DNA of 64,000 bases from NCBI RefSeq assembly GCF_002443255.2, contig NW_019211457.1, forward strand, positions 18,841,983 to 18,905,982. The letters are read 5' to 3'. The notes under the pieces were generated by a model. That model worked only from the letters and a program-made list of their open reading frames with translations, did not search any database and was not told the origin of the DNA. Shown here one piece after another: positions 1 through 12,316 of the stretch; position 1 is the first letter of the stretch, and the number at the start of each line of letters is the position of its first letter. Origin of the DNA: Varroa destructor. Lineage: Eukaryota > Arthropoda > Arachnida > Mesostigmata > Varroidae. Position numbers and translations under genes: made by a program.

Positions 1-1203
1 ATAACGAAGAGGATAAAGAAAATGGCAAATTTTTCAAGGAACGGTTTTCTGCATGTGTACTGTTCAAAGGCGATTCCGCTTTTGTTGACCCATTCGCGGA
101 ACGCATCGAATCAAACCCAGTCTACAACTAGTCATTACATGCTTTAGTGTGCGAGTCCGCACAGTGTGGATATTTGAGCGATACGTTAGTAATAAGAGAT
201 CAATAAGTTGATACGCGATGCGTGTTCCTTAGCACAAACATGGCTGAACAATTGACTGCTATCTCGTTTTGACCGCTAAATAACAGACGCATAATTTTTA
301 GATTTACATCAGGCAACCCCCGAAGTTTTAATGTCACAGACAGCCTATGGTGAAAAATGAATACTCCCTTAGTCAACTCAGCAAATTAGCCAAGGAGCTC
401 AGTAGTTGACATAGACGATTACTCCACTGCTAGAAACAATTCTACGGCATTGGATTTCGCGTGTACCTATTCACTATTTCAGCAATTCAATATATTTCCG
501 ACGTGAAATCAAAACAATTTCAACGCAGAGTCAGTAGTATATATGTACATATATTTACAAAGGGTTACCGCGACATATGTCTCGCTCTCTGCAAAACCCG
601 TTATCATGCATGAGCATTCAAAACACCTTCAAATCCATTACCTACGATTAGCACCCGTACCGAAGAAATTCGCAGTCGGAACAGATAAATCTCACCGCAC
701 GAGGCAAACACGTGACTATATAAAACTAACTAGTCCTATTATACGCATGTGCCGTACACGTCGTCGTATGGTAATAGGTCGATGTGAAGGGAACGAACAT
801 GGCGTCATCGGTGGCAGTGGTGCATCGTCCAAACAACGCAAGCACTGGCCCGTTTGTCGTTACCACTATTCTATGGTTTTCCTTTTACTATCATCACAGC
901 ACAACACTACCATCCGAACTCAACGCGTTAAACTTTCGCGGCAAAGTTCGCGCGCGACCGCAGTGTCAACGGCTGTGGTTTGTTCTCTCTTCTGGCTTTC
1001 TCTCTTCCTTTGCCTTTTCGTCTACCTGTCGCTTTCTGTTCGACTCCTTTTCCTTGAGCAAGCCATCTCGATCATACAAAGGCAACGCTGCTACGGGCCA
1101 GCATCCGCCGCCCCGTCCCTTCTTATTGTTATCATTCTGGCGGCCTGCTCGCAGCCTGCGGAACAAGACAACGATATAGAGTTTGCAGCGGTTACATCCA
1201 CAA

Positions 1204-1220
1204 ACACACACACACACACA
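1204..1220. repeat. (AC)n microsatellite
   Basis: About eight AC units, followed by a short TATAC. Confidence 0.9.
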
Positions 1221-1329
1221 TATACAAAGACCTTAATAGGATCGACTGCAGAACATCAATAGTAGCGGACGCGTCGCCACCACGACAGCTGCGGGAAACG
1301 CAGGCCACAGGCGCAGGGCGTCTGGTTGG

Positions 1330-1347
1330 GTGTGTGTGTGTGTGTGT
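1330..1347. repeat. (GT)n microsatellite
   Basis: About nine GT units, complementary to the AC tract 110 bases upstream. Confidence 0.9.
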
Positions 1348-2212
1348 TTATTTGATATGGGCCCTCACAGGTCATCAACCCCCTCCCCCAATTGCCAGCA
1401 AACATTCCTGTCAAGCGCTCAAACAGCGCGGCTGAGCTGCTATTGCGGGCCGGGTACAGAGTAACATCCGTGGTACCTGTTGCCATTGCTTTTGCTACCG
1501 TAGGAACGACGGCCCAGTGGGTCACTTACAGCAGTTCAAACGAACAGAAGCCAACAAACGTTTCCTAACAAAACCGTCGAAGCGACATTAAGATAGCAGT
1601 GGCGCCGGTAAAAAACAAGTTGTTGTCAAGAGATGCGCGAGGGTGAAGTACTGCTGGTACTGGTATACCGGGCCTGATAAAACACCTTACCGTAACGATT
1701 CTAATAAAAGCCGTTCCTGTGCATTAAAAACTATGAAGTGACAGGAGCGACAAATAATTGTAAGGGTGAAACCGTAGACATTGTCCTTATGGCTGCTGCA
1801 CACAGGTTCCTGATATGCTTGCAGATGTGTACATGCGTATATCACGGTAAGCCATCATAGGCAGAACGACAGTGAAACGGAGAGCGCATACAGATAGATA
1901 ATATCTATAGGCAGTCAGAGGATCGAAGCGAAATTTGCGTTACGGGCTATTTCTTTTCACGTATCGGCGTAGTGGCAGGCGTATCTCTCTTGTCGTTGTT
2001 GGTAACATTATTATTTTGACGATTGGTATTTGCACGTGCTATCAGTGCATCTTTGAGTGAAATGCTCTAACAAGCCTTCAGAAATTGCTGAATAGATGTT
2101 ACGTAAACGAAGGCTGGACTAGTTCATTCATTGTCGAGTACCTACCTATATGTACTACCGCATAAACGAGTAGTGCTGTTATAGTTGATTTCAACTGCCT
2201 TTTGATTTGTCT

Positions 2213-2215
<3 letters not shown>

Positions 2216-2256
<41 letters not shown>
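2216..2256. repeat. (AT)n microsatellite
   Basis: Twenty uninterrupted AT units, then a CATATCATATATA tail. Confidence 0.95.
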
Positions 2257-2261
<5 letters not shown>

Positions 2262-2708
2262 CATATATAAAGACAAGAAAGAAGCTAATTAAGCTGAACA
2301 AGCCCACTTATCGCATCATCCGCACCAGTTGGATGGCAGTAACATGGGCTGGATAATCAAATTACACCGCTATTATTGCGGCTACTGGACATGTCAAGGG
2401 TCATCGGGGCTTACTTCAGCCAGTTAGAGGAGACGTCAGCAACAGTGGCCGAACCGCATGCGTCCCCCGGCGCCCCGCCCCCAACAACAAACAGCGTCGG
2501 CGTTTGTACAATCAACCATCGTCAGCTGTTACGAAGAGACGAAGTCTTCGACAGACAGATGACCTTGCTCCTACATTTGTGCTTAAAAAATTTTGAGCCA
2601 AGAGCATCGGTTGTCAACACCGCTTGGTCTGCCAGAATGATTTAGTTATCGAAAAGCTACTTTGACCTATGTACGCTCAGCTGCAACAATAGCAGGCGTC
2701 ACATGAAT

Positions 2709-2725
2709 AGCAGCAGCAGCAGCAG
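2709..2725. repeat. (AGC)n microsatellite
   Basis: Five to six AGC units; no convincing coding context. Confidence 0.85.
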
Positions 2726-3247
2726 GAAACGTAATGCAAGGTTCTGCCTAATGCTTTCGTTCGTTCGCGCTTTCGGGCAAAACAAACGATACTGACCAGC
2801 AAACTGAGCTTTCATTCGGAAGCGGTAAAGTCTTTCCACCCCACAGAGGGTTGACCGTCGACGACCCATTGATTGACTGCAGCTATTGCCTTTCACTCAT
2901 GCACTAGTCGATTGCGGTTCCAGCACATCTAGTATTCCGCTGGCACACAACTTCGGATCAATCTGGATCATCGCGTGTAGCCGAGGCAGCTTACGGTGAC
3001 TTGGTCGCAAGAAGTCTGAGAACTGTGCCAGCGAGGACAATAATGAAGAGCGTGTCATCCTCATTGACATGGCCACGTTCATTACACCTCATATGACTTT
3101 ACATGGATCTGACTTGCTACATACAATTTGTTGATTCACAAAAATTACTACATTTGTTGTCGTGGATATTTAAAGGTAAACCCACGGTAGCGGCCCATCA
3201 GATGCAACCAGCGCTTACCTGGAACACAGAAAGGTGACATAAACTTA

Positions 3248-3268
3248 ATATATATATATATATATATA
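3248..3268. repeat. (AT)n microsatellite
   Basis: About ten AT units. Confidence 0.9.
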
Positions 3269-4419
3269 GCGGGTATTTAGCGTGTATGCATTGCGTACAT
3301 TCACGCAACACGACATATGTAAGAGGATAACTCAACATCAGCTGTTCTTGTCGGCATTTTTAAACAACACATAGTTATAATTCAATTTGATTACGAACTC
3401 AACCAGTCTGACTAGGCGACAATAATAACGGTTTATCACCAGGCTCCTGAAGGCACTTATGTTATTAACAACGAAGGAAACTTTTCGCACTGAAACGCAA
3501 GCAATCAACCAGCCGACGAAGCTCTGCCAGGATGAGATGGCGAAAGCGAGCTCGAGCGGCGATGAATCAAAGGTCGTTCTAATAAGATTATGATTTAGGG
3601 GCTGCTGTGCGACAGTGGGACGACAAGATCAAGCGAATAAGATAATAACACAAGGAGTAAGAACGATATGGGGTGAGTTTATTGCTATTAATTAGCACGG
3701 GGTGCCAGCAGGCATAAAATAGCAGCAAAAATGAAGCACGTGTACGTGAAGTAGTCAAGACGCTTCATTACGTAACCGGTCGCGAGACGGGAGGGAAGTA
3801 AGAGCGGAAGCCGGAACGAACCGCTAGCCAAAGTACACAGAGAACAGAAAAATCTACAACGTTGACGGTATCCGTATTCGAACCTGTTGTTATCGGTTCA
3901 GCGTCTTCAAATAGGGACGATACTAATAGGAAGTAGCTCTGTACCTATCGATGTTAACTGGCCGTGAAAATTCTTCCGTAGAGAGCAATTTTTATGTGGA
4001 CAACACTCACGTAGATAAGCTTAATAACAATACGAAGAATAGTATACGGCGCGTTTGATTGATACGCATTTGTCTCACTATGTATCTATCTAAAAATGCA
4101 TATGGATCCTACTCGTCTTTTTGGAGTTGCTTCCCATTACGGCAGATTGATAAGTGCCATTGAGAGCCGGTGGAAGATGACGCCGTCCGCTAGCGCACGC
4201 GCCTGGGTTTCGATATAGTTTCATTTTCATCGTAAGTGGCGCTGTCTACGAAAGTAAAACGTACATTGTCGTGCGAAAGCAATTTCATGTCTGCTGAGCA
4301 CCTGTGTTCTTTAGTTTTAACGACAATTTCCCTTCACTGGATCCAAACAATCTTCACGCCCTGCCGCCTCCTGATCTTTCTCGCTTTCCACGCTCAATAT
4401 AGATTGCTATAGTCTGTCT

Positions 4420-5330
4420 TCCCGAACACGACGCTACTTCCGAGGCACGAGGCGAGGCCCGCGTCGTACTATCGACCCTTTCTTCCTTATTACGTCCCTT
4501 CCAGATGAAAACAGTTGACGGGTGAAATTATTTTCGTTGACTCGCCGCTAGCTACGAATGGCCGGCTTTCAGCCTCCAAGGCGTCCGCTTGCTCCGTTTC
4601 GTTCACACTCGTGCTCGGTAAAGGAATTGCGTGAACGCAATGCGCAATGGGTAGCCGGGCACGTCTTGCTCATTTACATTATTTCCGTCGTCAGTAAGCT
4701 TACTACCTTCTTCGACTTGGACTCTATCGTCAACGAGCTGACTACTGACTCGAGAGAAGCAACGGCCTGTCTGTTGAAGTGATTATTATTATTGCTCGCG
4801 CCGGACCTCCACTACTACGAGCGGCGACAGCGCGGCTGCTGACAAGCGGCAACGATAACCGTTGCGGCCGCGGCGAAAGGAATGGGGCCGGCTGCACACG
4901 TGACGATCTGGAATGAATTTATTTATTTATTTGTTCAGTCTTCCGCCCGCTATCTCGATAAATCATTCATGTTTACTGTTGTAATTGTTGTTCTTCACTG
5001 ACGTCACCACCGACCGCAGCGCCGCCCCTGCAGTTGTCACTTCTGTGGCTGTTCGTGACAACTGCAACTATTACAATATCTGTATTGTTCATGGTGCAGC
5101 GGCGATGTCGTGGCCGATGGTTTCGCCTCTAACTGCGCTACATATGACAGTGGTTGTTCAGAGAGACGCCGACAGACATCGGTCATTAATAGGAATAGTA
5201 GGAGAGGACCAGGTAACGGTAGTCGGACCATAGTTGAACCCTGTTGTTACGGCCGCCGCTAGTCTGCGATGTGATTGGACCCCCGAACCTCTCTGTCTCC
5301 GTTAGCAGTATAGTACGTGTAGTCTATCGT
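4420..5330. other. GC- and CpG-richer patch, possible regulatory region
   Basis: Compared with its AT-rich flanks, this stretch has many CG dinucleotides. It includes a GCGGCCGC octamer near 4863 and a CACGTG E-box near 4897. CpG-rich patches in animal genomes often mark promoters or exons, but no open frame here resembles a known protein. It could be an unrecognised first exon or promoter. Confidence 0.2.
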
Positions 5331-5594
5331 TTTTTTTTTCAATAATAATCGTCGACTTCACAACGATAGCCGAAACGCCGGCCCCATCCTTGCTGCATCA
5401 ACGCTGCCATATTGCTAGACAACAAATCGTACGCTAACGGGTATGGGAAAACTGTTGAAGCCGCACTAGTCAACAGTCGGAGGCTGGCACAGAATACGGA
5501 CGGCCGCCGGTCTGACGAAGATGGGTATCGCTGCATTTTGTCGGATTGTGACATGTATTCGCGGATATGTTGTTTCTTTTGCACTGAAAACGCG

Positions 5595-6011
5595 CTATTC
5601 GTATAGATTCTCTCCTAATCGTTCGATACCAGGTCCTGTCAAGTCTAAATTACTCGCCTGCTCGAAGACGTCGTTATTGATCCCGGTGATCCTTTGAGGC
5701 ATCGTTAACGTAGCCGACGCTAAGCTACTGTATATTATTTGTATATAGTGTACATGTGCATCTGTGCAAATGACGAGCAAAATGGGCAAAAACAATTTGT
5801 AGTGACAGTCTTGTCTACGTATTCGATTCTACCAATACCACGATTCAAACCGTGAGGGGCGGTGCAGCAGTCGTCCAATTACAACTGCTCTGAATGAACT
5901 CTTTTCCAAGTCTTGTCTAAGATCAGCCAACCGGCTAGCCAAACCTGCAACGGGTCCTCTGATACTAGGGGCTTTCACGACATTAAGAGTAACGACGATA
6001 TTCGTTAGCAA
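5595..6011 (-). other. Possible two-exon coding fragment, unknown product
   Basis: On the minus strand an open frame from 6011 to a donor near 5833 or 5839 (ATTG|GTAGAA or CGTG|GTATTG) is followed by a roughly 105-base gap. An acceptor at TATACAG|T (5728-5730) then leads into an open frame ending in TAG at 5595. Either donor ends in phase 2, which fits an acceptor leaving one base. The second frame encodes a polar stretch with NNDVFEQASNLDL near its middle. I do not recognise the product. The intron would be short, and similar frames arise by chance in 64 kb. Confidence 0.15.
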
Positions 6012-9000
6012 CGAGTCTTAACTGGTGCGCTATATTTGGCGACAACTATAACGCTGTCTTGGACGTGTGCAGCGCTGGCATTCCACTTCAAAGCGGCTCG
6101 CGTCTGCTCCGCTGAGATTAGACGGCCACCGACGGCCGTTTAATTCACCCAACCCCAGAGACTGCTGAACACATTGCTCTAGCTACGCGATCAGAGAAAA
6201 TTGTATTATGTCTCGTGAAACACGAGAAAAAAATCAATGACTAACGGATGGACAGACATACTAACATGCACAGCGCACTTCCACAATCACTGATCGGGAA
6301 ACGGCAGGCCTAAGCTACCATTCTACCATTCTGTTATCCAGTTATGTCTATATAATTCATATTCATCGCACCACGCTGCCTGCAGACGGCAGCTGTTAAA
6401 AACTATCCAGTCCGTCAGGCAGCGCCGCGGCTACCTCCGATGTTAGGCGTCGTATTGCGACCGTCACAATCACCATCCTGAAAAGTCATCATGATTCTTC
6501 ACTGCTGAAGACCCTTCTGTGGACTCATCAACATCTTAGCCAATACGATCACAAGGGCATTACGATTGATTACATATTCACTACTGTCATACTCAAGCTC
6601 AGCAGAGCAACCCGGAGAACGTTAGAAAGTCAGCAGCACAACCTTCGCTGAATAAATGGATATATGTAGTCCATACGGCGACAGCAGTCCGACAGCTGAT
6701 TTCCTCTATGAATCCTTCATGAGACCGTTTTTGCATCGCGTTATGTTGCCACACGTACGCGAATCTGTACGCCTTTCAGCGACTGCACAAGTAGATATGA
6801 TGAGTGGGTAGTTAGGAGATTCACTTTAGTCTGGATAGCTGCTTGCCTTAACGGACAGAGTATCGTTCGTCTGAGACGGGGCAGGACCGTCGTTGTTTCG
6901 CTAGTCGTCCGCGGGTCGATGTCCTCGTCATCATCATCTACTGGATTCAGAGCTGAAGTAGCAGCAGGGCCGGCAGTTGTCGCTGTAGTTTTATCGAATA
7001 GATGAATTGAAAAGCTGAGGCGTAGGAGGAGGTGCGGATAACGAAGGCAACAACTGCGGTAGTTGCGATAATCAACCTGAAGCGCTTTGAATTTGAAACT
7101 CTTCCAGTGAACCAAATGAGCGTTTCAGACATCTAGGTAAAACAAGATCGATATGAGCTCAATGAGAAACAACTTCACCTTGTATGAACCACACCCTTAT
7201 TCACAGTCTGCGGCAGCAGCTGCTGTCGCTGCTGCTTCGTGTTCTTCTATCTGCTGCACGCACATGCGCTGCAGTGAAACGCTGTTAGAGGCCTAGTGAA
7301 GCGAAAGGCCGCTTTCGTTACTACTGCTGCTGGCGTAATCTTTCGTCTGGTGCCAGAGATGGTTATGCTATCAAAAGTAGTTACAAAAGATCCAGGAGAC
7401 GCCGCATCAAGTTTCTGGGGCCCTTTTACTGAAATATCACCCTAAACCAGTCGACCCCTATGGGCTTTACTATTTATTCCCATCGTCCGTTGGTTAACGC
7501 TCGCGCGATCCGTTTCTACACCCCGACCGCTTCTTCTCTACTCCGTCCCGCACCACCTTTAACGACTTTCCAGCAGTAAACAAGCTCGACCAATTCTGCA
7601 ACAAGTCAGTTTTTGGCAGTAGTGACGCAGACACGCTCACGAATTGGGAGGCACGAAAAAAGGGCCCATAAGAACAAAAATGTATCACTACGATACCTGC
7701 GTCCTCATGCTTTTGTCCATGAGCGACAATATCAAATCATAGCTAACATACAGGGGATGGGGGTGAAAAGTACTTCAACATAGAGAGGGAAAGCACAACA
7801 TTTGATAGAATAGCTGGATGGAAATAGGTAAGTAGGTAGGCGGAAAGCGTGCGCGCATCACTTAGCTACTACCAAAAGCTAGGAGAAGCCCCGGTCGTAA
7901 ACTTAAACCTCCTGGGAGCGGCTTACCAGTCTAACACCAGTTTCCCTCCTGAAAATACAATTACTTGGCTTTTGCCGAAAGAAGCCGTTGTTACTGCTAA
8001 GGACAAGAGTCCGCCAAGGACAGCTCTCACAGGAGAACGAGTCTGTCTCATTTTTGTCCGGGTGCAAAGGCTGGTAGAGGTGCTAGTTACAGTAGAGGGT
8101 CATTTCAGTTATCGTAGCCTTGCGACAAAATAACTGTATGATTGTTCCGTTCGTTGTTTGGGTGTGGCCGAAAAGTGGACGGCATCCTTCTACCGCCGCC
8201 GCAGCAGATCGCTTGCTTTGCTTTCTTCTTCTGTTTCTCCCAACCAACAGCAACGCCTTCATCTAAAATAGTGTAACGTTTTTAAGCAAAGGTGCGAAGC
8301 CGTAGAAGAACTGAATTGAAAATCGTTTTACTCCGGATGCCCTGTCCTTCATCTTCTATTCGTAATGTCTGCCGTAGCCATTATCGATTTTTTTGACAGC
8401 GTCTGATATTATTCTTGCATTGCAGCAGGAAGTAGTCAACGCACAGCATGACAAATGTGTTTATATCTTTTTGTATTTGAGTACGATACATCGTAAATAC
8501 AATGTCAATCTGTATATACTCTATTTATGTACATACATTGTGTTACATGAACAGGCACTATTGTGGGTTACAAAACCGTCAGCCAATGTTCGTTGCTTTT
8601 ACTGTCATTTCTGTTTGCAAGTTTTCCATCTGTATACACCCCTGGTCGTATATATATCGTATATATATAGAAATATAAACGAATTTTGTGCAGTTCCTAA
8701 TCTTGCTGTTATAGTTGTTGCTACCGGAATAAAGCCGCAGCAATCGCATTGCTGCGTCCGAGTATCTGTGCGGCGCGACAACTCCATAGGACCAACGACT
8801 CAGAGACACGAAATGGTCGACTGCTCTTTTCGCATTTCTAAATTTTATCTCCACCTACTATCGGATGCAGACAGGGCGATGTTCTTTGGCTAGAAACTCA
8901 TAGGCCAAAGGATAAGGAAAAAAGGCCATGGAGCAATCAGGCATAAACCTAAATATTACCATTATAACCGCTGGCACCATCAACAGCAGCAGCTTAACGC

Positions 9001-9055
9001 CTGCAGCACGCACCGCACAAGAACCAATACGTCCTGCTTTGCATCTTGAGAGGCA

Positions 9056-9073
9056 ACAGCAGCAGCAGCAGCA
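9056..9073. repeat. (CAG)n microsatellite
   Basis: About six CAG units. The minus-strand frame through it reads a Leu run, which is not evidence of a gene. Confidence 0.85.
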
Positions 9074-11586
9074 CTGCTGGGATTGAGGAGTTCTCTCGAC
9101 ATCGACTGTTGATCAGGACGACTATCCAGCTAGGGCTGGTCCCCCACTCTGTCAACTTCATCGGTAGCGGTAGCAGATGAAGAAAGGTAAAATAATCAGG
9201 ACGGTGAAATACGAAAGAAAAAATACGGTGGAAAAGGCCCAACCGGGGCCTATTCGAATGCCAAAAAGATAGCCACCCAAAGCGTCGGAGCGTTCCTGTA
9301 TTCAGCTGAACTCTGCGACTGAAAGGCGAAATGAAAACGGATCCATCCTTTTTGACAATCTCCTGCAGGAATCTATCAGTTAACCAAAGCTCGACCTGCC
9401 ACAAGTAATACATAAAACAAATTCTGACTCTGCTTGCTCAAAACAGTCCAACGACAACAAAAACAAAAATAAAAGCTCCAATTAGAAACCTCGAAGCTCA
9501 ACGATCACCTCTTCTAGATCTCATCATCCTTTTCGTTTTAGATATAGATACAGTTGGCTTAGCTTTCCAGATGCCCGGGCACTATTTTACTATGTAAATA
9601 TCCGCTCTATTTACCAGATATTAGTAACATTAATGGTATTTATTACGTACGACTGACATGTGTATAATACCCGGCTTGCCCCCGGACGGAAACAAAAACA
9701 ATCCTAAGCAATAAAGTATCCTTAATGTTCCAGCAAATATCGGAAACAGGAGATATGCTCATTTCGTCCATTTCCTGTTATGTGCTCCTGCACCTGCTGC
9801 TGTCCATGGTGCTTTTTCGCAGCTTTCAGTCTAACCAAGTCCATCAAATCGTCTTAGTCTATTGCCGCCCCGGCAGCAGCAACTCGGCCTTCCTCCAAAA
9901 CCGTTGCCACTTCTTCGAGAGTTAGGTTGCCATTCTCACTGGCGCACGGCAGATGGAGCAGGTTTTACCGAACAGTAATCATAAGTACTTGTTTTGCACT
10001 AGGTCGTGACAGAAGAAACTGCTTTTTTTACCCACAACCAATGCCGGAAGTCGTCTTTCCCGTAGTAGTTATTTTCCATAGAAGTGGTTTATAGAAGTTT
10101 CACAGTGGATCGCAGAAATAGTCATATACATAATAAGTGAAATGATCCAACCCAAGTTGGACTGAAGTCTAATTTGGTCAGAAATCAAAGTTCAGCTTTA
10201 AATGTCTATGTTGTATACGCCTTCCGTTAAAACATTTGCATAAAAGGCCGGATGTATTAACCAGTGTTTTTGTGGTAAAATGTCAGACGAAGACATCATG
10301 CAAGTGAGATGTGATGGTAAGGATCGTGTTAGAAATAAACTTCCTGTTGATGAACAATTGACGATCATCTAGAGGTTCTCACCATAAACTGTAATCGTGC
10401 TATTGACCCTTAGCAGCCATCTACGTTTGACAGTTGGATGCCACATACAATCATTTCTAGCTTCAATCGTAATCGATGCGTGGCGCAGTTCGTTGAGAGG
10501 AATGATCGGGCTCTAATTTTTATAGCATGAAGAACATTATCGTGGCAAGGACCATCAGGTCCTTTCGACCAACATGCTCACTCGTGTGAAACAGCAGCTG
10601 GGGCGGACGTCGCAACAGTAGACGTGTTTTGCTCGATATTTCCTAAAAGAACTCTACGGGCGGAGCTGGCCGAAGGGGCCAGGAGAGTTAATGCCTACAA
10701 CAGCCGAAGCAGTAACTTAGGCCAGGCCGATATCACGATAATAGGTTCTAAGGCTGCCGCCAACGTCGCCATTCATCTTCAGCTTGTGGGGTTCCACCAT
10801 ATGATCCGAGACAAACAGAGGATGCGCAAATGAACCAGTAGCATCGCCGCATCAGCAGAATGCCGACACATCTATCTATCGACGTATTTATAATAATACA
10901 TTCTACGAGCGACGCCCGGAGCGTCACACCGACGAAGCTACATAGACTCCAACCAAACAGACGGACAGATTACCTAGCCCCACGATCTGCACAAAAGATC
11001 CACATATATCCTATCCACCCATATTATCATGTAGATTCGTCACTAGAGCCACACTAGAATTTCACAAATACACACACACTCACTCACACACCGGGACAAG
11101 TAAGCACAAGAAAAGACAACGGCAATAACAAGGTATCCTAGTCCGTGCCTCGTAAAGTGATTCTTCGGTGTTCTAGCAGCAGATGGTGTTAGCAATCTGT
11201 CGGACTTTTAGCTGAGCTAGCTAGATCATAAGCAACAAGCGAGAGACCATAACGAAAATAACCACCGCTGGCTGTCGCTCCTTGTCTGCAACTCAAGTAG
11301 CGGCGGTAACAACAAGGTTGGACGCGCTATAGACGATCAAGGAAGGGTGACTCACTCGTCAGGGAACCCTTGAAGTTCAGTGAAGAGGAACCTGCCTCTT
11401 ATGGTCTGATCGGTGCTGAAGCACCAGACAGGCAACTCAAAGCGATGCAGGAAAAACTCGGACATCAAACGATGCAGGGTACCTATTGTACAAGGCTATC
11501 CACATAAGTACGTGCCTGGTTGCTGCCTGGAGGCATAGTTACCGCGTTTAACAACTGAATAATAACTGAGCACAGTGGGTTTTCTA

Positions 11587-11617
11587 CGACGACGGCGGCG
11601 GCGGCGGCGGCGGCGGC
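11587..11617. repeat. (GAC)(GGC)n trinucleotide repeat
   Basis: Two to three GAC units followed by about eight GGC units. The surrounding minus-strand frame becomes an Ala run, which looks like repeat translation. Confidence 0.88.
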
Positions 11618-12299
11618 ATCTGTCTGCGAACGGTACCGAAGTAGATAACGTCGAAACGCGCCACATTCATGCTGTGGAAGGATTCGTGTTGGTTCATAAA
11701 AAGCATACATATGCGTTTCTATAATAAATAACCAATAACGCACAAGCGTGGCGTCGCCCGGTACATATAATCACATCCTATACATGATCAAACATCTACC
11801 TCAAGTTTGTACATTCTTGGCCAATTGAACTGCCCCAGCAGTAGATCATGGTCACTTTACGGATGAAGTTACAGCACTAAAATTCAATTATTTTCAATAA
11901 CTTATATACAGCCAACTACCCGATATGGGCCTTGATAAATTAGATGGGAAAATAAGAACAGAAATAAGACAGCAGGACCGTGAGAACGTAGTGCGCTTTT
12001 GCCATATAATTTGAGTCAAAGTTATCTCCACTTGAACCTTTGCATCCCCGCTCCCCCTCGATGACCAGGCAACGACGAGCAGGTAACAGGCTTACTGACT
12101 ATTGTTGAAAACGCCAGCTAGTCTTATAGGTGTAGCCGGCTAGATCCAATACGAATTAACCCTGCAACTCGACCAAATATTAATAGAGCTCGATTAACAG
12201 TTAATCGCTGCCCAAACGGGCTCAGGCCGACCGCACTTAGGCTCATGCACAGCAAGCGTTCATGTGTCGGTATAGCATATCATTTCCGCATCAATACAC

Positions 12300-12316
12300 A
12301 TATATATATATATATA
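12300..12316. repeat. (AT)n microsatellite
   Basis: About eight AT units flanked by CAC and CATGTG. Confidence 0.85.

Larger units (their letters stand above)
1..5594. other. Non-coding stretch with microsatellites
   Basis: Frames here are short or low-complexity. The longest, 543-1262 on the plus strand, overlaps frames on both strands and resembles no protein family I know. It contains a CA tract near 1204, a TG tract near 1330, TA tracts at 2216 and 3248, and a CAG tract at 2709. A GC-richer patch runs from about 4420 to 5330. It may be intergenic, or part of a long intron of the kinase gene, whose transcript would run toward this end. Confidence 0.6.

Noticed and set aside
543..1262. Longest open frame in the window (239 codons, plus strand)
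   Set aside because: It crosses a CA repeat, overlaps open frames on both strands and has no domain-like pattern.
5840..5870. CGATTCAAACC as a B-box of a plus-strand tRNA
   Set aside because: The stem pairs only with a wrong loop size and there is no A-box upstream.
10260..10833. Plus-strand region with consecutive broken frames, considered as a decayed gene
   Set aside because: No frame gave a recognisable family, and the frames do not join in a family-like order.
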